Origin: a bacterium
GTDB taxonomy: Bacteria > Cyanobacteriota > Sericytochromatia > S15B-MN24 > VGJW01
DNA length: 40,325 nt
Reading direction: 5' to 3'
Assembly: GCA_021781555.1 (NCBI GenBank)
Contig: JAJXWQ010000030.1
Location: 1 to 40,325, forward strand
Positions 16,993 to 25,424 of the stretch are shown piece after piece. Made by a program: the position numbers and the translations under genes. The notes under the pieces were generated by a model, which did not search any database, had not been told where the DNA came from, and saw only the letters and a list, made by a program, of their open reading frames with translations. Each line of letters begins with the position of its first letter. Within the stretch, counting starts at the first letter, position 1.

Positions 16993-17544
16993 CTAGCGCT
17001 TGCCTGCAGGCTCCAGGACCTTGGTCGGACCGGGGTTCCGCAAGGTGGCCTCGAGCAAGTTGACCCACTTGGGAAACCGTCCAGCCAGGCGATCATATGC
17101 CGACAGCACGTCTTTCTCGATGGCCTGCCGCTTGGGGCCAGGGAGCTTGAACACGTCCTGCAAGGTCTTGACCTGGGCCTTGGGGTCCTGGCTCGACATG
17201 ACCGCGACGAACGCCTCGAGCTCGCTGTGGCGCGACAGCAGCCAGTCCTTCGACCGCAGGAACTCCCCTTGCAGCTTCAGGGCCTCCTGCGGCGGGATGC
17301 GCATCATGGCTGCCTGCAAAGCCGTCTGGGATTGCGGACCGAGGTTGAGTCCGGAGAACTTGGCGTAGAGTTCGGGGAAGCTGGCCTTGAACTGCTTGAC
17401 CACCTGCTTCTGGTAGGCGGAGCCCAGCATCGGGCCGAGGGCCCTGGCTATCGCAGCCCGGGACCGGGGGATCGCTACGGCCGCGATCCCGGCTGCGGCC
17501 ACCACCGCTGCGGAAATCTCACCGCCCAGGAGCAGATCGTTCAA
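16993..17544 (-). CDS. Unknown protein with N-terminal membrane anchor
   Basis: A 183-residue protein that I do not recognise. The first 28 residues contain a hydrophobic stretch rich in Ala, Val and Ile (roughly residues 10-25), which could be a membrane anchor or uncleaved signal. The rest is soluble, helical and basic, with a repeated pattern of Leu and Lys and no cysteine. The start is a TTG at 17544 preceded by GAGGTG, the only good ribosome binding site in this frame. It lies just upstream of the old yellow enzyme gene on the same strand, possibly in one transcript. Confidence 0.7.
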   Translation of the reverse strand: MNDLLLGGEISAAVVAAAGIAAVAIPRSRAAIARALGPMLGSAYQKQVVKQFKASFPELYAKFSGLNLGPQSQTALQAAMMRIPPQEALKLQGEFLRSKDWLLSRHSELEAFVAVMSSQDPKAQVKTLQDVFKLPGPKRQAIEKDVLSAYDRLAGRFPKWVNLLEATLRNPGPTKVLEPAGKR

Positions 17545-17882
17545 CCTTCACCTCGTTCGACAGGGATCCATGGTAGCAGACTCGAACGACTCCCGAAGGG
17601 GCGTGCACTCCCTAGACCTTTTGCAGTTTGAACGGGGCCCTCTGCGCGGTCGCTTCGCTGCGCAACCGGGCCCCGTTTGACTCCTCGGGCCCGATCCATT
17701 CAAACCGGGCGCACTCTAGCGAGCCAGGCAGCAACGCAGGTGCTCGCCTTGCAGGGCGAGCCCGGACCGGGAAACGCCCCCATCTCGAACCACCGTCGGC
17801 AATGCTGCGGCAAGAAGTGCAACGAGCGCCGTGTACCCGCGGCCGACCACGCGCTGGCGATCGGCCGGGGGGTGGGTCCGAG
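17545..17882. other. 338-base intergenic region with one repeat copy
   Basis: Between the start of the unknown gene and the stop of the NHL lipoprotein gene. It holds repeat copy d at 17632-17676. The remaining stretch, about 17690-17882, shows no convincing gene, promoter or hairpin. Confidence 0.6.
17632..17676 (-). repeat. 45-bp palindromic repeat, copy d
   Basis: Full reverse-oriented copy with perfectly complementary outer arms (ACGGGGCCC and GGGCCCCGT). It is flanked by GTTTGA on both sides, a flank shared by most copies. It lies about 200 bases downstream of the NHL lipoprotein gene. Confidence 0.85.
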
Positions 17883-19238
17883 CTAGTTGCCGGTGCTGCT
17901 GGTCGACAGAACCTGAGAAGGCGCGAACTTCTCGATGCGGTTGTTGTTGGTGTCCGTCACGTAGACGTAGCCCTGGCTGTCCACGGCGATGCCGGTCGGG
18001 TCGTTGAACTGGCCGTTGCCGCCACCCATCCCGCCGAACTCGCTCATGTACGAGCCATCCCGGTCGAAGCGCTGAACCCGGTTGTTGCCGGAATCGACCA
18101 CGTAGATGTCGCCGTTACGGTTGTCCACGGCAATGGCGCTGGGGCTGCTGAAGTAGCCGGCACCGTTGCCCCCGCGGTAGCCGAACTGCAGCAGCACCTG
18201 GCCCTGCGGGCTCACCTTGCGGATGACGCCGCCAGGCGAGGCCGCGTCGTCGATCATGTAGAGGTTGTCGTCGGCATCGACGGCCATTCCCTTCAGGCCG
18301 TCGGCACCCGTGATGGGTGGCATCAGGGCGCCGCTCGAGTCGTGCGCCGCATCCATCGAGGCGTCGAAGAACATGACCTCGTTGTTGCCGGCGCTCGAAA
18401 CCGCGAACTGGCCGGTCGAGAGCACCTTGATGTCGTAAGGATCGTTGATGCCCGGGAACTCGGTCTGGTTCGAGGCCGGCTGGATGTACGACCCGGCCGC
18501 GCTGTACTCGCGGATGGCGTTGCTGCCGGGATCGGCAACGTAGACGTTGCCGCCGTTGTCGACGGTCAGGCCCATCGGGTTCTGCAGGGAATGGAAGACG
18601 GCGGTGTCGGCAAACTTGTTCTCGAGGCCGCCAGCCAGGCCGAACTTGCGCACGCCCCAGACCAACAGGGGCGTCTGGAAGTTGAACAGGGGATCCTGCC
18701 AGTTTTCCTGGTCGAGGACATACATCACGTTCGTCGAGGTCTCGGGATCGGTCCCGATGGCGATGGCGCGCGGGCGGGTGATGTTGGGGATCGCTTCCAC
18801 GAATGCGTTGGGGATCGCGTACTGCTGCTGGGTGAGCTTGATGTCGGGAGCACTGACCGTGTTGCCCGGCAGAACGTTCACGATGGTATCGCCGGCGCCT
18901 ACCGGATACGTGTACAGGTCCTTCTGCAGGACGATCTTGATCCGTTCGGCCGGGACGTCGGACAGCGTATAGTTGCCGTCGCCATCGGTCTGCGTGCTGA
19001 CGGGAGGCGAAACGCCCTCGATTTGAACCGTGACGTCAGGGATGCCGAGCCCGGTGCGCGAATCGATGACGCGGCCGGTGATGGTGCCAGTGGCCTGGTT
19101 CTGGATCGGGGTGTAGGTCGTGCTGCCGCTGTAGTTATCGGACGGCACCGCCACGGAAGGAACCTTGCCACAGCCCGCTGCCAGCAATCCGGCAACGAGT
19201 GCCAGGTTGGCGATGTTGCGAAGCTTGCGATCTGCCAT
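17883..19238 (-). CDS. NHL-repeat lipoprotein with carboxypeptidase-like domain
   Basis: A 451-residue surface or periplasmic protein. A signal peptide leads to LLAAGC, giving a probable lipidated Cys23. Residues of about 50-125 form a carboxypeptidase regulatory-like beta-sandwich (GTITGRVIDSRTGLGIPDVTVQIEG). From about 140 to the end there are NHL beta-propeller repeats, clearest in PSAIAVDNRNGDIYVVDSGN and PTGIAVDSQGYVYVTDTNNN. Such propellers usually mediate protein or glycan binding. ATG 19238 is chosen because GAGGA lies six bases upstream and the signal peptide begins there. The 286-base gap upstream contains an AT-rich inverted repeat. Confidence 0.88.
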   Translation of the reverse strand: MADRKLRNIANLALVAGLLAAGCGKVPSVAVPSDNYSGSTTYTPIQNQATGTITGRVIDSRTGLGIPDVTVQIEGVSPPVSTQTDGDGNYTLSDVPAERIKIVLQKDLYTYPVGAGDTIVNVLPGNTVSAPDIKLTQQQYAIPNAFVEAIPNITRPRAIAIGTDPETSTNVMYVLDQENWQDPLFNFQTPLLVWGVRKFGLAGGLENKFADTAVFHSLQNPMGLTVDNGGNVYVADPGSNAIREYSAAGSYIQPASNQTEFPGINDPYDIKVLSTGQFAVSSAGNNEVMFFDASMDAAHDSSGALMPPITGADGLKGMAVDADDNLYMIDDAASPGGVIRKVSPQGQVLLQFGYRGGNGAGYFSSPSAIAVDNRNGDIYVVDSGNNRVQRFDRDGSYMSEFGGMGGGNGQFNDPTGIAVDSQGYVYVTDTNNNRIEKFAPSQVLSTSSTGN

Positions 19239-19291
19239 GTCCGTCCTCTTGGGCCTCCGCAAAGGGACACCGTCCCGAGATAAAGGCCTGG

Positions 19292-19387
19292 TTATTCCGT
19301 GATGGAATTATCGCCTCGAGAGGGACTCTCCTTGCGGCTCTTGAGCAAAGTTTAGATTAAGGCATGGGTGGCGGCACGTTAAATCTA
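19292..19387. promoter_or_regulatory. AT-rich inverted repeats upstream of NHL lipoprotein gene
   Basis: ATTCC (19294-19298) and GGAAT (19304-19308) form a compact inverted repeat next to a GATAAT hexamer on the minus strand (19307-19312), a plausible -10 for the lipoprotein gene. Further up, TTTAGATTAA (19351-19360) and GTTAAATCTA (about 19378-19387) are a second, imperfect pair. No -35 is clear. Confidence 0.35.
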
Positions 19388-19524
19388 GTCGCCACGCGTT
19401 CTCCAGCCCACCCCTCGGTCTGGATCGACTGGACGGGGGCGAGCCCTGCCCATGCCGCGTCCTTGAAGGGTCTGCCCGGCTTACCGAAGGCGGTGGGCCG
19501 CCAGGAGGCGGGGCCGATTCTCGA

Positions 19525-20220
19525 TCAGTAGGCCGACTGCTGGCGACTGACCAGCAAGTCGCTCCAGATGATGTAGCCGGTGGACGCGTCGACCACGCGC
19601 ACGAAGACACGGTTGCCGTCGAAGGATGAGTTCCCTTCGGGTTCGATGTTCGCCTGTCTGCTGTGATAGACCCATCGATACAGCAGCACCTTGGTGATCC
19701 CGAGATCCGTGAGGGTGCTGCCGATCTTGCCGAGCGGAATGCACCGGCCGCCGATCTCGAGGAGCTTTCCGGCCTGCGGGAGCTTGTCGGCAACGGAGAG
19801 AAGCTGTGGCAGCAGGTCATTCGTCGCCTGCCGCCCTGGAAGCGGCATCAACCGCGCCACCGCCTGGTCAACCGCGACCTGTTCGGGCGATTCGCCCACA
19901 TCCATGTCCTGGAGCACGACCGCTCCGTTCTTGAGCAGGCCGGCGACGAGGGCGTCGTCGAAGAAGAGTTGCTCGGCCTGGCCCGAGGCAGACCGTCGAC
20001 CCAGGGCGACGCGTACCGGGAAAGGCATCCGGACCACCAGCAGGCGATCGCTCTTGGTCAGGATCTTCATCTTGAAGAGCTGGTCGGTCAGACTCTCGAT
20101 CGACCGGAACTGACTCGTCTGCGAATCCCGGACCGTGTCCGAGCAACCCGCCGCCAACCCCAAACCCAGGGCCAGGACGGTAGCGAGGACCCAGCGGCTC
20201 ATCGTGTGGCTAGAACGCAT
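19525..20220 (-). CDS. LpoB/CsgG/FlgO-like envelope lipoprotein
   Basis: A 231-residue protein with a signal peptide ending LAAGC (Cys26 probably lipidated). The mature part follows the CsgG/LpoB/FlgO pattern: LFFDDALVAGLLKNGAVVLQ, a central helical region, LGITKVLLYRW, and the terminal strand pair VFVRVVDASTGYIIWSDLL. Relatives are penicillin-binding-protein activators, curli secretion components or flagellar proteins. Without neighbours of those systems the role stays open. ATG 20220 is used; a TAGGAT hexamer seven bases upstream suggests a leaderless transcript. An internal ATG (residue 7) is an alternative start. Confidence 0.75.
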   Translation of the reverse strand: MRSSHTMSRWVLATVLALGLGLAAGCSDTVRDSQTSQFRSIESLTDQLFKMKILTKSDRLLVVRMPFPVRVALGRRSASGQAEQLFFDDALVAGLLKNGAVVLQDMDVGESPEQVAVDQAVARLMPLPGRQATNDLLPQLLSVADKLPQAGKLLEIGGRCIPLGKIGSTLTDLGITKVLLYRWVYHSRQANIEPEGNSSFDGNRVFVRVVDASTGYIIWSDLLVSRQQSAY

Positions 20221-20227
20221 GCAAGCT

Positions 20228-20233
20228 ATCCTA
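20228..20233 (-). promoter_or_regulatory. Candidate leaderless -10 element for LpoB-like gene
   Basis: TAGGAT on the minus strand, followed by seven bases and ATG 20220. No Shine-Dalgarno is present in between. Confidence 0.45.
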
Positions 20234-20322
20234 GACTGTTTTCATCGCGAAGGCATGCGAGGGGCTCGAGAGGGCTGGTTGCTAGAGCGATTTTCGGTTG
20301 AGTTGATATGGCAACGGGGTCA

Positions 20323-20369
20323 AAATGGGACCGGTTGCGCAGCGAAGCGACCGCGCAGAGGGACCATTT
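20323..20369 (+). repeat. Divergent palindromic repeat, copy e
   Basis: Forward-oriented copy 16 bases after the stop of the Pro/Ala-rich gene. The core GGTTGCGCAGCGAAGCGACC is conserved, but the arms are AAATGG and CCATTT instead of ACGGG and CCCGT. The arms remain complementary. Confidence 0.8.
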
Positions 20370-20384
20370 CAAGCTGAAAACGGT

Positions 20385-21341
20385 TTAGTGCGCGTCGGCC
20401 AGGGCCTTGAGCACGGGCGGCGAGGTCGTGCCGCTACGGGCCAGACGGTGGAGAAGCTCGCTGCGGAAGACGTGCGGTTCGTAAAGGGGCGACTCGATCG
20501 TCCAGACCCGGCCCTTGCGCTCGAGGTGGAACTCGACGGTCTGGTCGGGCGGCATCGGTTCGAGGTGGTCCGGCGTCAAGGTTCCGATGACCGAGAAGCG
20601 GACTTCCACGTGGGCAAAGTTGCCAAAACTGTCGGCGTCGCCCACGGAGAACGACCGGATGACGGTGGTCTCGTCCCAGCCGGGCTCGTTTGACCAGGCG
20701 GTGAGCTTGTCGATATCCGGATGCAGCCCCGCGGAGCTGGCGAGGCGGGCGCCCTCGGCGTCCAGCGTGCAGAACAGGTCGACGACCTCCCAGGGTGAGA
20801 GCGTCTCCTGCTCGCGTTGGCGCAAGTGGCGCCGGGGGGTTGGCGGGTGCGGGTGGTGGTCGGTTTCGGGGGCGGTCCGGGGCGGCGGACTGCGATGCGC
20901 CTGGGGGCCAAGATGGCCGGGAAGCGGGGCCCTGCGCTCTCCCGAGCGCTGGCGAGCATGGCCTGCCCCGGGGCTAGCCGATGCGGCCGGTCCGGGCGAT
21001 CGGGAGCTGGCCGGAGCAGGGAGGCCGCCGGGGTGTCCGGGCCCGTTCACGCCGGGAGTCGGATGGCCGACCGAAGCTGGCGTTGCGCTGGCGCTCGGAG
21101 CCACGGGGCCGGCTTGGCCCGCAGCGGCTACGGCGCCGCGGACTTGCAGCCGCTCGGGCTGAACGGAGCGAGTGGCGCCGCCTCGGGCCACACTGGCCAC
21201 CGACGCACTCGCCGCCGCAGGTGCCAGAGGCACGGGGCTCGCCGCTACGGCCCCGGATCCTGGCGCTGCCAGACAGGGTCCGGCGATCCCGCTCGTCCCC
21301 GAGAGGATCGCCGTTGCGATCGCCAGAACCCGGGTCGTCAT
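20385..21341 (-). CDS. Pro/Ala-rich exported protein of unknown function
   Basis: A 318-residue protein. It begins with a signal peptide (MTTRVLAIATAILSG, likely cut after CLAA near residue 26), followed by about 140 residues of low-complexity Ala/Pro/Ser/His sequence with no fold. The C-terminal domain (from about residue 175, LSPWEVVDLFCTLDAEG) is compact and resembles an NTF2- or TPR-like module: FAHVEVRFSVIG and VEFHLERKGRVWTIESPLY alternate strands. It starts five bases after the ilvE stop with AGGAG overlapping that stop, so it is translationally coupled to ilvE. Why an export protein follows ilvE is unknown. Confidence 0.7.
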   Translation of the reverse strand: MTTRVLAIATAILSGTSGIAGPCLAAPGSGAVAASPVPLAPAAASASVASVARGGATRSVQPERLQVRGAVAAAGQAGPVAPSASATPASVGHPTPGVNGPGHPGGLPAPASSRSPGPAASASPGAGHARQRSGERRAPLPGHLGPQAHRSPPPRTAPETDHHPHPPTPRRHLRQREQETLSPWEVVDLFCTLDAEGARLASSAGLHPDIDKLTAWSNEPGWDETTVIRSFSVGDADSFGNFAHVEVRFSVIGTLTPDHLEPMPPDQTVEFHLERKGRVWTIESPLYEPHVFRSELLHRLARSGTTSPPVLKALADAH

Positions 21342-21346
21342 CTCTC

Positions 21347-22330
21347 CTAGCTGGCGGCCGCCTGCTTGACCACCTGGGCGAACGTGGCAGTGCCGTCCGT
21401 CTTAACCTGCGTGCCGTAGACGGGCGTTAGCCAGTGGTGGTAGCGGGGCAGTTCGCCGTGAACGGCGCGGTAGTAGATATCCCGGATCTTCTCGGTGATC
21501 GGACCGAGCTTGCCGTTGCCGATGTCGCGGTGATCCACGCTGGAGACCCAGGCGATCTGTGCGCCGGTCCCGCAGATGAAGAGCTCGTCGGCAATGTAAA
21601 CCTCGGTACGGTCGATCGTCCGTGCCACGGTCTTGAGGCCCAGCTCGCGCTCGGCGATCTCGATGATGCTGCTGCGGGTGATGCCCTCGAGGATGTTATC
21701 CGCCACTCCGGGAGTCACCAGGACGCCGTCACGCACCATGAACAGGTTCTCGGCAGAGCCTTCGCAGACGTGGCCATCCTGGTTGAGGAACAGACCCTCG
21801 TCGAATCCGTTCATGACGGCTTCGGTCTTGCACAGGGCGCTGTTGATGTACGCGCCGATGATCTTGGCACGGGCGGGCACGGTGGTGTCGTCGACGCGCC
21901 GCCAGGACGAGGTGCCGAGCCGCAGACCCTTCTGGATGTCCACGTAGGTCCCCATGGGGGCCGCGTAGATGTGGAACGCGTCTTTGAGGCCGTGGAGGCG
22001 GACGCCGATGATCTCGTCCTCCTTGTACAGCGTGGGCCGGAGGTAGATGTCCTGCTGGAAGCCCGTGGCCCTGGAGAGATCCACCGCGATGCGGCTCAGG
22101 CCCTCGATGTCGGTGGGCAGCTCCATGAACAGGATCTTGGAGTTCTTGGCCATGCGGCGGAAGTGCTCTGCCAGGTGCAGGATGTACAGTTCGCCGTGCT
22201 CCTCGTTCCAGTACGCACGGATGCCCTCGAAGCAGCCGGTTCCGTAGTTGAAACCGTGACTCATGATCGAGATCTTGGCTGCTTCGATCGGGACGTTTTC
22301 GCCCCGGAAATAGGCCATTGTTTTGCCCAT
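21347..22330 (-). CDS. ilvE: Branched-chain amino acid aminotransferase
   Basis: Class IV PLP aminotransferase that performs the last step of valine, leucine and isoleucine synthesis. The 327-residue protein shows the opening HGFNYGTGCFEGIRAY, YLRPTLYK, and RAKIIGAYINS with the probable PLP lysine. EGSAENLFMVRDGVLVTP, ILEGITRSSIIEIA and ADELFICGTGAQIAWVSSVD follow, all typical of IlvE. The start ATG 22330 has GAGAGGA upstream. A perfect TATAAT at 22448-22453 on the minus strand would give a leader of about 110 bases. Downstream is the coupled Pro/Ala-rich exported gene. Confidence 0.95.
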   Translation of the reverse strand: MGKTMAYFRGENVPIEAAKISIMSHGFNYGTGCFEGIRAYWNEEHGELYILHLAEHFRRMAKNSKILFMELPTDIEGLSRIAVDLSRATGFQQDIYLRPTLYKEDEIIGVRLHGLKDAFHIYAAPMGTYVDIQKGLRLGTSSWRRVDDTTVPARAKIIGAYINSALCKTEAVMNGFDEGLFLNQDGHVCEGSAENLFMVRDGVLVTPGVADNILEGITRSSIIEIAERELGLKTVARTIDRTEVYIADELFICGTGAQIAWVSSVDHRDIGNGKLGPITEKIRDIYYRAVHGELPRYHHWLTPVYGTQVKTDGTATFAQVVKQAAAS

Positions 22331-22447
22331 ATGGATGATCCTCTCCGACGTCTGGTGGGCAGCCTTGCCCGGGTGGTCAAACAGGAAGCCGCCGCGCCAT
22401 TGCGACAGTCTATTACAGCGGAGCTTCGACAGGGACAGAATACGCTC

Positions 22448-22453
22448 ATTATA
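22448..22453 (-). promoter_or_regulatory. Consensus -10 element for ilvE
   Basis: A perfect TATAAT on the minus strand in the ilvE-ruvB gap; a second box, TATTCT (22437-22442), lies just downstream. No TTGACA-like -35 is visible. The leader to ATG 22330 would be about 110 bases. Confidence 0.5.
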
Positions 22454-22498
22454 CGCGATCGAGCATTCTGGCTCGGGCCGCGCCCCCGCGGCACCGGC

Positions 22499-23581
22499 TC
22501 AGGAGCGAGGGGAACCACGGCCGAGGCCAAGGTGCTGGTATGCGAGGGCGGTGGCCGTCCGACCCCGGGGGGTCCGACGCATGAGGCCGGCCTGGAGCAG
22601 ATAGGGCTCGAGGACGTCCTCGAGCGTGGAGGGATCCTCTCCGAGCTCCGCGGCAAGGGCTTCGATCCCCACCGGACCGCCCTGGTGGTTCTCGATGACG
22701 GCCGACAGCAGCTGGCGATCGGCAGGATCGAGTCCCAGGCGATCGATCTCCAGGCGATCGAGGGCCCTGGATGCGATCGTTTCGGTGATCGCCCCGTCGC
22801 CATCGACCTCGGCGAAGTCCCTGACCCGCCTCAGCAGGCGGTTGGCGATCCGTGGAGTGCCGCGCGAGCGTCGGCCGATCTCGAGCGCGGCCTCGGCCGT
22901 GAGCGCGACGCGCAAGAGGCCGGCCGAGCGCGCCAGGATCTCGGCGAGTTCGCCGGAATCGTAGAAGCGGAGACGCATCACCAGGCCGAAGCGATCGCGC
23001 AGCGGCCCCGACAGCGCCCCGGCTCGGGTCGTCGCGCCCACCAGCGTGAACCGCGACAAGGGCACGCGTCGGGTGCGAGCCGTCGGCCCCTTGCCCAGGG
23101 TCAGGTCGAGGAAGAAATCTTCCATCGCGGGATACAGCAGCTCCTCGGCAATGGGTGTCAGCCGGTGGATCTCGTCGATGAAGAGGACGTCCTTGGGGCC
23201 CAGGCGGGTCAAGAAGCCCGCCAGGTCCCTGGGCCGCTCGAGGCCGGGGGCCGAGGTCACGTGGCAGCGCGCTCCCATCTCCGCCGCGGCGATCTGGGCC
23301 AGGGTGGTCTTGCCCAGCCCCGGAGGGCCATAGAAGAGAACGTGGTCGAGGGCTTCGCTGCGGGCTCGAGCCGCCCTGATGGCCACGGAAAGCTGGCTCT
23401 TGAGCTCGGTCTGCCCGGTGAAATCGGTCAAGCTCACCGGGCGCAGCGACCCTTCGATCGCCTGGTCCTCGGACGTTCCCGTCGGCACGAGGAGGCCATC
23501 TCCCGCCGCTACGGGTAGGGGCGTCGAGGTCTGCCCAGGCGGTCCCGCGGGAAGTGAGCCGGGTGACGGTACGATGGTCAC
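22499..23581 (-). CDS. ruvB: Holliday junction branch-migration motor RuvB
   Basis: AAA+ ATPase that drives branch migration with RuvA. The 360-residue protein has a 49-residue Pro/Gly-rich N-terminus, then [12 protein letters not shown], Walker [11 protein letters not shown], Walker [11 protein letters not shown], sensor [10 protein letters not shown], the arginine-finger and sensor II region [17 protein letters not shown], and the winged-helix end with [12 protein letters not shown]. The open frame extends 72 codons upstream antisense to the metallo-hydrolase gene; I start at GTG 23581, the first start after the divergent gap. A TACGAT box eight bases upstream suggests a leaderless transcript. 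ruvA and ruvC are about 2 kb away on the same strand. Confidence 0.95.
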   Translation of the reverse strand: MTIVPSPGSLPAGPPGQTSTPLPVAAGDGLLVPTGTSEDQAIEGSLRPVSLTDFTGQTELKSQLSVAIRAARARSEALDHVLFYGPPGLGKTTLAQIAAAEMGARCHVTSAPGLERPRDLAGFLTRLGPKDVLFIDEIHRLTPIAEELLYPAMEDFFLDLTLGKGPTARTRRVPLSRFTLVGATTRAGALSGPLRDRFGLVMRLRFYDSGELAEILARSAGLLRVALTAEAALEIGRRSRGTPRIANRLLRRVRDFAEVDGDGAITETIASRALDRLEIDRLGLDPADRQLLSAVIENHQGGPVGIEALAAELGEDPSTLEDVLEPYLLQAGLMRRTPRGRTATALAYQHLGLGRGSPRS

Positions 23582-23589
23582 GATCGGCG

Positions 23590-23595
23590 ATCGTA
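23590..23595 (-). promoter_or_regulatory. Candidate leaderless -10 element for ruvB
   Basis: TACGAT on the minus strand, eight bases before GTG 23581. It lies in a 61-base divergent gap shared with the hydrolase promoter. Confidence 0.4.
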
Positions 23596-23628
23596 CCGCA
23601 CCGCGCACCCATGCGACCAACCCGCTGC

Positions 23629-23634
23629 TAACAT
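23629..23634 (+). promoter_or_regulatory. Candidate extended -10 element for MBL-fold hydrolase gene
   Basis: TAACAT preceded by TGC (an extended -10, TGnTAACAT), eight bases before ATG 23643. Transcription would start at or next to the start codon. Confidence 0.45.
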
Positions 23635-23642
23635 GGTGGGCG

Positions 23643-24329
23643 ATGATCTTGGAGACTTTCCCGGTCGGGGCCCTGCAGAGCAACTGTACGATTCTCGGCT
23701 GCGAGCAAACCCGTGAGGCTGTCGTCGTGGACCCGGGCGACGAGGCGGGGCGAATCCTCGACCGACTGGCCGAGCTCGATCTCAGGGCGTGTTTCATTTT
23801 TCAGACTCACGCCCATTTCGATCACGTGATGGCGAGCCGGGCGATCAAGCAGGCTCACGGCGCGCTCATCTGCTTGCATCCCGCAGATGCGTCGCTCTAC
23901 GAGAGCCTGCCGGTGCAGGCGGCCACGTTCGGGATGCAGGTGGACGACCCCCTGCCGGTCGACGCCTTCTTGGAGGACCATGCGGAGATCGTCTGGGGGA
24001 AAAAGAGCACCGCCGGAGCCGGCGAAGCGCCTTTTTCGAGCGGATCCGCGCCGGGACGACACCGCGGTATCCTCATCCACACGCCGGGCCACACCCCAGG
24101 TTCTGCCTGCCTGTATCTGCCGGAGCTCTCCGTGCTGTTCTCGGGAGATACCTTGTTCCGGGCCGGCGTTGGCCGTACCGACCTCTGGGGCGGCTCGTTC
24201 CCGGATCTGGTCTCCTCGATCCGGGAACGGCTTTTCACCCTCCCCTCCGATACGCTCGTGATTCCGGGTCATGGCCCGACGACCACCATCGAAGCGGAAT
24301 GTTCGATGAATCCCGTCATGGCTATGTGA
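23643..24329 (+). CDS. MBL-fold metallo-hydrolase, glyoxalase II-like
   Basis: A 228-residue metallo-beta-lactamase-fold hydrolase. The dinuclear metal motif THAHFDH carries His56, His58, Asp60 and His61. Later ligands appear in [18 protein letters not shown] and VIPGHGP. The overall plan follows YqgX/GloB-like thioester hydrolases; an insert of about 25 residues ([17 protein letters not shown] region) is not typical. The longer open frame is antisense to ruvB, so the start is ATG 23643. It is divergent from ruvB and followed by the histidine kinase after 96 bases. The substrate is unknown; a hydroxyacylglutathione or other thioester hydrolase is possible. Confidence 0.88.
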   Translation: MILETFPVGALQSNCTILGCEQTREAVVVDPGDEAGRILDRLAELDLRACFIFQTHAHFDHVMASRAIKQAHGALICLHPADASLYESLPVQAATFGMQVDDPLPVDAFLEDHAEIVWGKKSTAGAGEAPFSSGSAPGRHRGILIHTPGHTPGSACLYLPELSVLFSGDTLFRAGVGRTDLWGGSFPDLVSSIRERLFTLPSDTLVIPGHGPTTTIEAECSMNPVMAM

Positions 24330-24368
24330 AGAGAGCCTGGATAAGCTCGAAACGTCTGCCGGCACGTC

Positions 24369-24397
24369 TTCCAAGGCTGGCCAAAGCGATCCATAAT
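24369..24397 (+). promoter_or_regulatory. Candidate promoter of the histidine kinase gene
   Basis: TTCCAA (24369-24374) and CATAAT (24392-24397) are spaced 17 bases apart, about 30 bases before the possible starts at 24426 or 24435. Confidence 0.4.
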
Positions 24398-24425
24398 AGG
24401 CTGTCAATTCGCCATCACTTTAGGA

Positions 24426-25379
24426 ATGCCGGGTGTGTTCCAAGCCTCCGGTCTCATGGATGATCGCCTTTCAGATCTAGCGGTCGAGCGGGATACCCTG
24501 CTCGCAAGGCTCGGGGCTGCAGAGCGCCTGATCGAGGAGCAGCGGGTCGAGCTCGTGCGGCGGCGTGTCGAGTCCGCCGACCTCGAGACGCAGCTGTTCG
24601 ACAACCTTCGCGCCCTCGAGCGTCTGGAGGACGAACAGGCCGCTCGGGTTCGCAAGCTGGACCGGGCCCACAACGAGTTCGTGAACATCGTCTCGCACGA
24701 GCTTCGAACCCCGATGACCAGTATCCTCGGATACGCGGAATTCCTCGAAGACGAGCTCATCGCGCGCTCGGAGCAGGAGCTCCGGCGCCACGTCGGTCAA
24801 ATCCTCGCGAGCACGCGCCGGCTGGAACGGCTGGTGAACGACCTGCTCGACTACGCTCGCCTGGAAGCGGGCAACTTCCGCCTCGAACTCGAGAGTGCGG
24901 ATCTCAAGATCAAGATCCAGGAGGCCGTCGAGAGTCTCCGCCCGCAGGCGCTGGACAAGGCGCTGGAGCTGACCCTGTCGCTCCCGGATGCGAGCCTGCA
25001 GCTGGTCATGGATCCCGGGCGCATCGAGCAGGCCCTCTTCAATCTGGTGGGCAACGCGATCAAGTTCACCCCTCCCAGCGGCAGCATCTGGATTTTGGCT
25101 TCCCTGATCGATGGCCGGGTCCAGGTCGAGGTACGAGATTCGGGCCCCGGTTTTTCCCGGGAGGGGGCCGAGGAGCTCTTCGTCAAATTCGTCCAGGGGG
25201 AGGCTGGCTCGGCCAAGCCCCGCAGCGGCTTGGGGCTGGGCCTCTCCATCGCCAAGGCGATCGTCGAGGCCCACGGCGGGAACATCGGTCTCGACAGCGA
25301 GCCCGGCTTCGGCAGCCGGTTCTGGTTCACGCTGCCGCTCCCGGTCGAGGTCGGGCTTCAGCCTCCGCTGGTCAGCTAG
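24426..25379 (+). CDS. Soluble sensor histidine kinase
   Basis: A 317-residue cytoplasmic kinase without membrane segments. Residues of about 12-85 form a coiled coil (Glu/Arg/Leu heptads), replacing a sensor domain. The HisKA domain follows with the phospho-acceptor His91 in VSHELRTP, then the HATPase domain with the N box NLVGNAIKF (206-214), G1 DSGPGF (238-243) and G2 GLGLGL (268-273). Input is probably through partner proteins. No response regulator gene is adjacent, so it is an orphan here. The start may be ATG 24426, GTG 24435 (better spacing to AGGAA) or ATG 24456. It converges on ruvA across the tandem repeat array. Confidence 0.9.
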   Translation: MPGVFQASGLMDDRLSDLAVERDTLLARLGAAERLIEEQRVELVRRRVESADLETQLFDNLRALERLEDEQAARVRKLDRAHNEFVNIVSHELRTPMTSILGYAEFLEDELIARSEQELRRHVGQILASTRRLERLVNDLLDYARLEAGNFRLELESADLKIKIQEAVESLRPQALDKALELTLSLPDASLQLVMDPGRIEQALFNLVGNAIKFTPPSGSIWILASLIDGRVQVEVRDSGPGFSREGAEELFVKFVQGEAGSAKPRSGLGLGLSIAKAIVEAHGGNIGLDSEPGFGSRFWFTLPLPVEVGLQPPLVS

Positions 25380-25424
25380 AGCCAGGGCGCTCCCGGTTCG
25401 AAGCCATCGGGTCCGGGGAGTCAA

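Noticed and set aside
17690-17882. Plus-strand frames beside repeat copy d as a small gene
   Set aside because: They have no ribosome binding site, and their long continuation is antisense to the NHL lipoprotein gene.
21434-23518. 694-codon plus-strand open frame across ilvE and ruvB
   Set aside because: It is antisense to two conserved genes, and its composition is that of a GC shadow.
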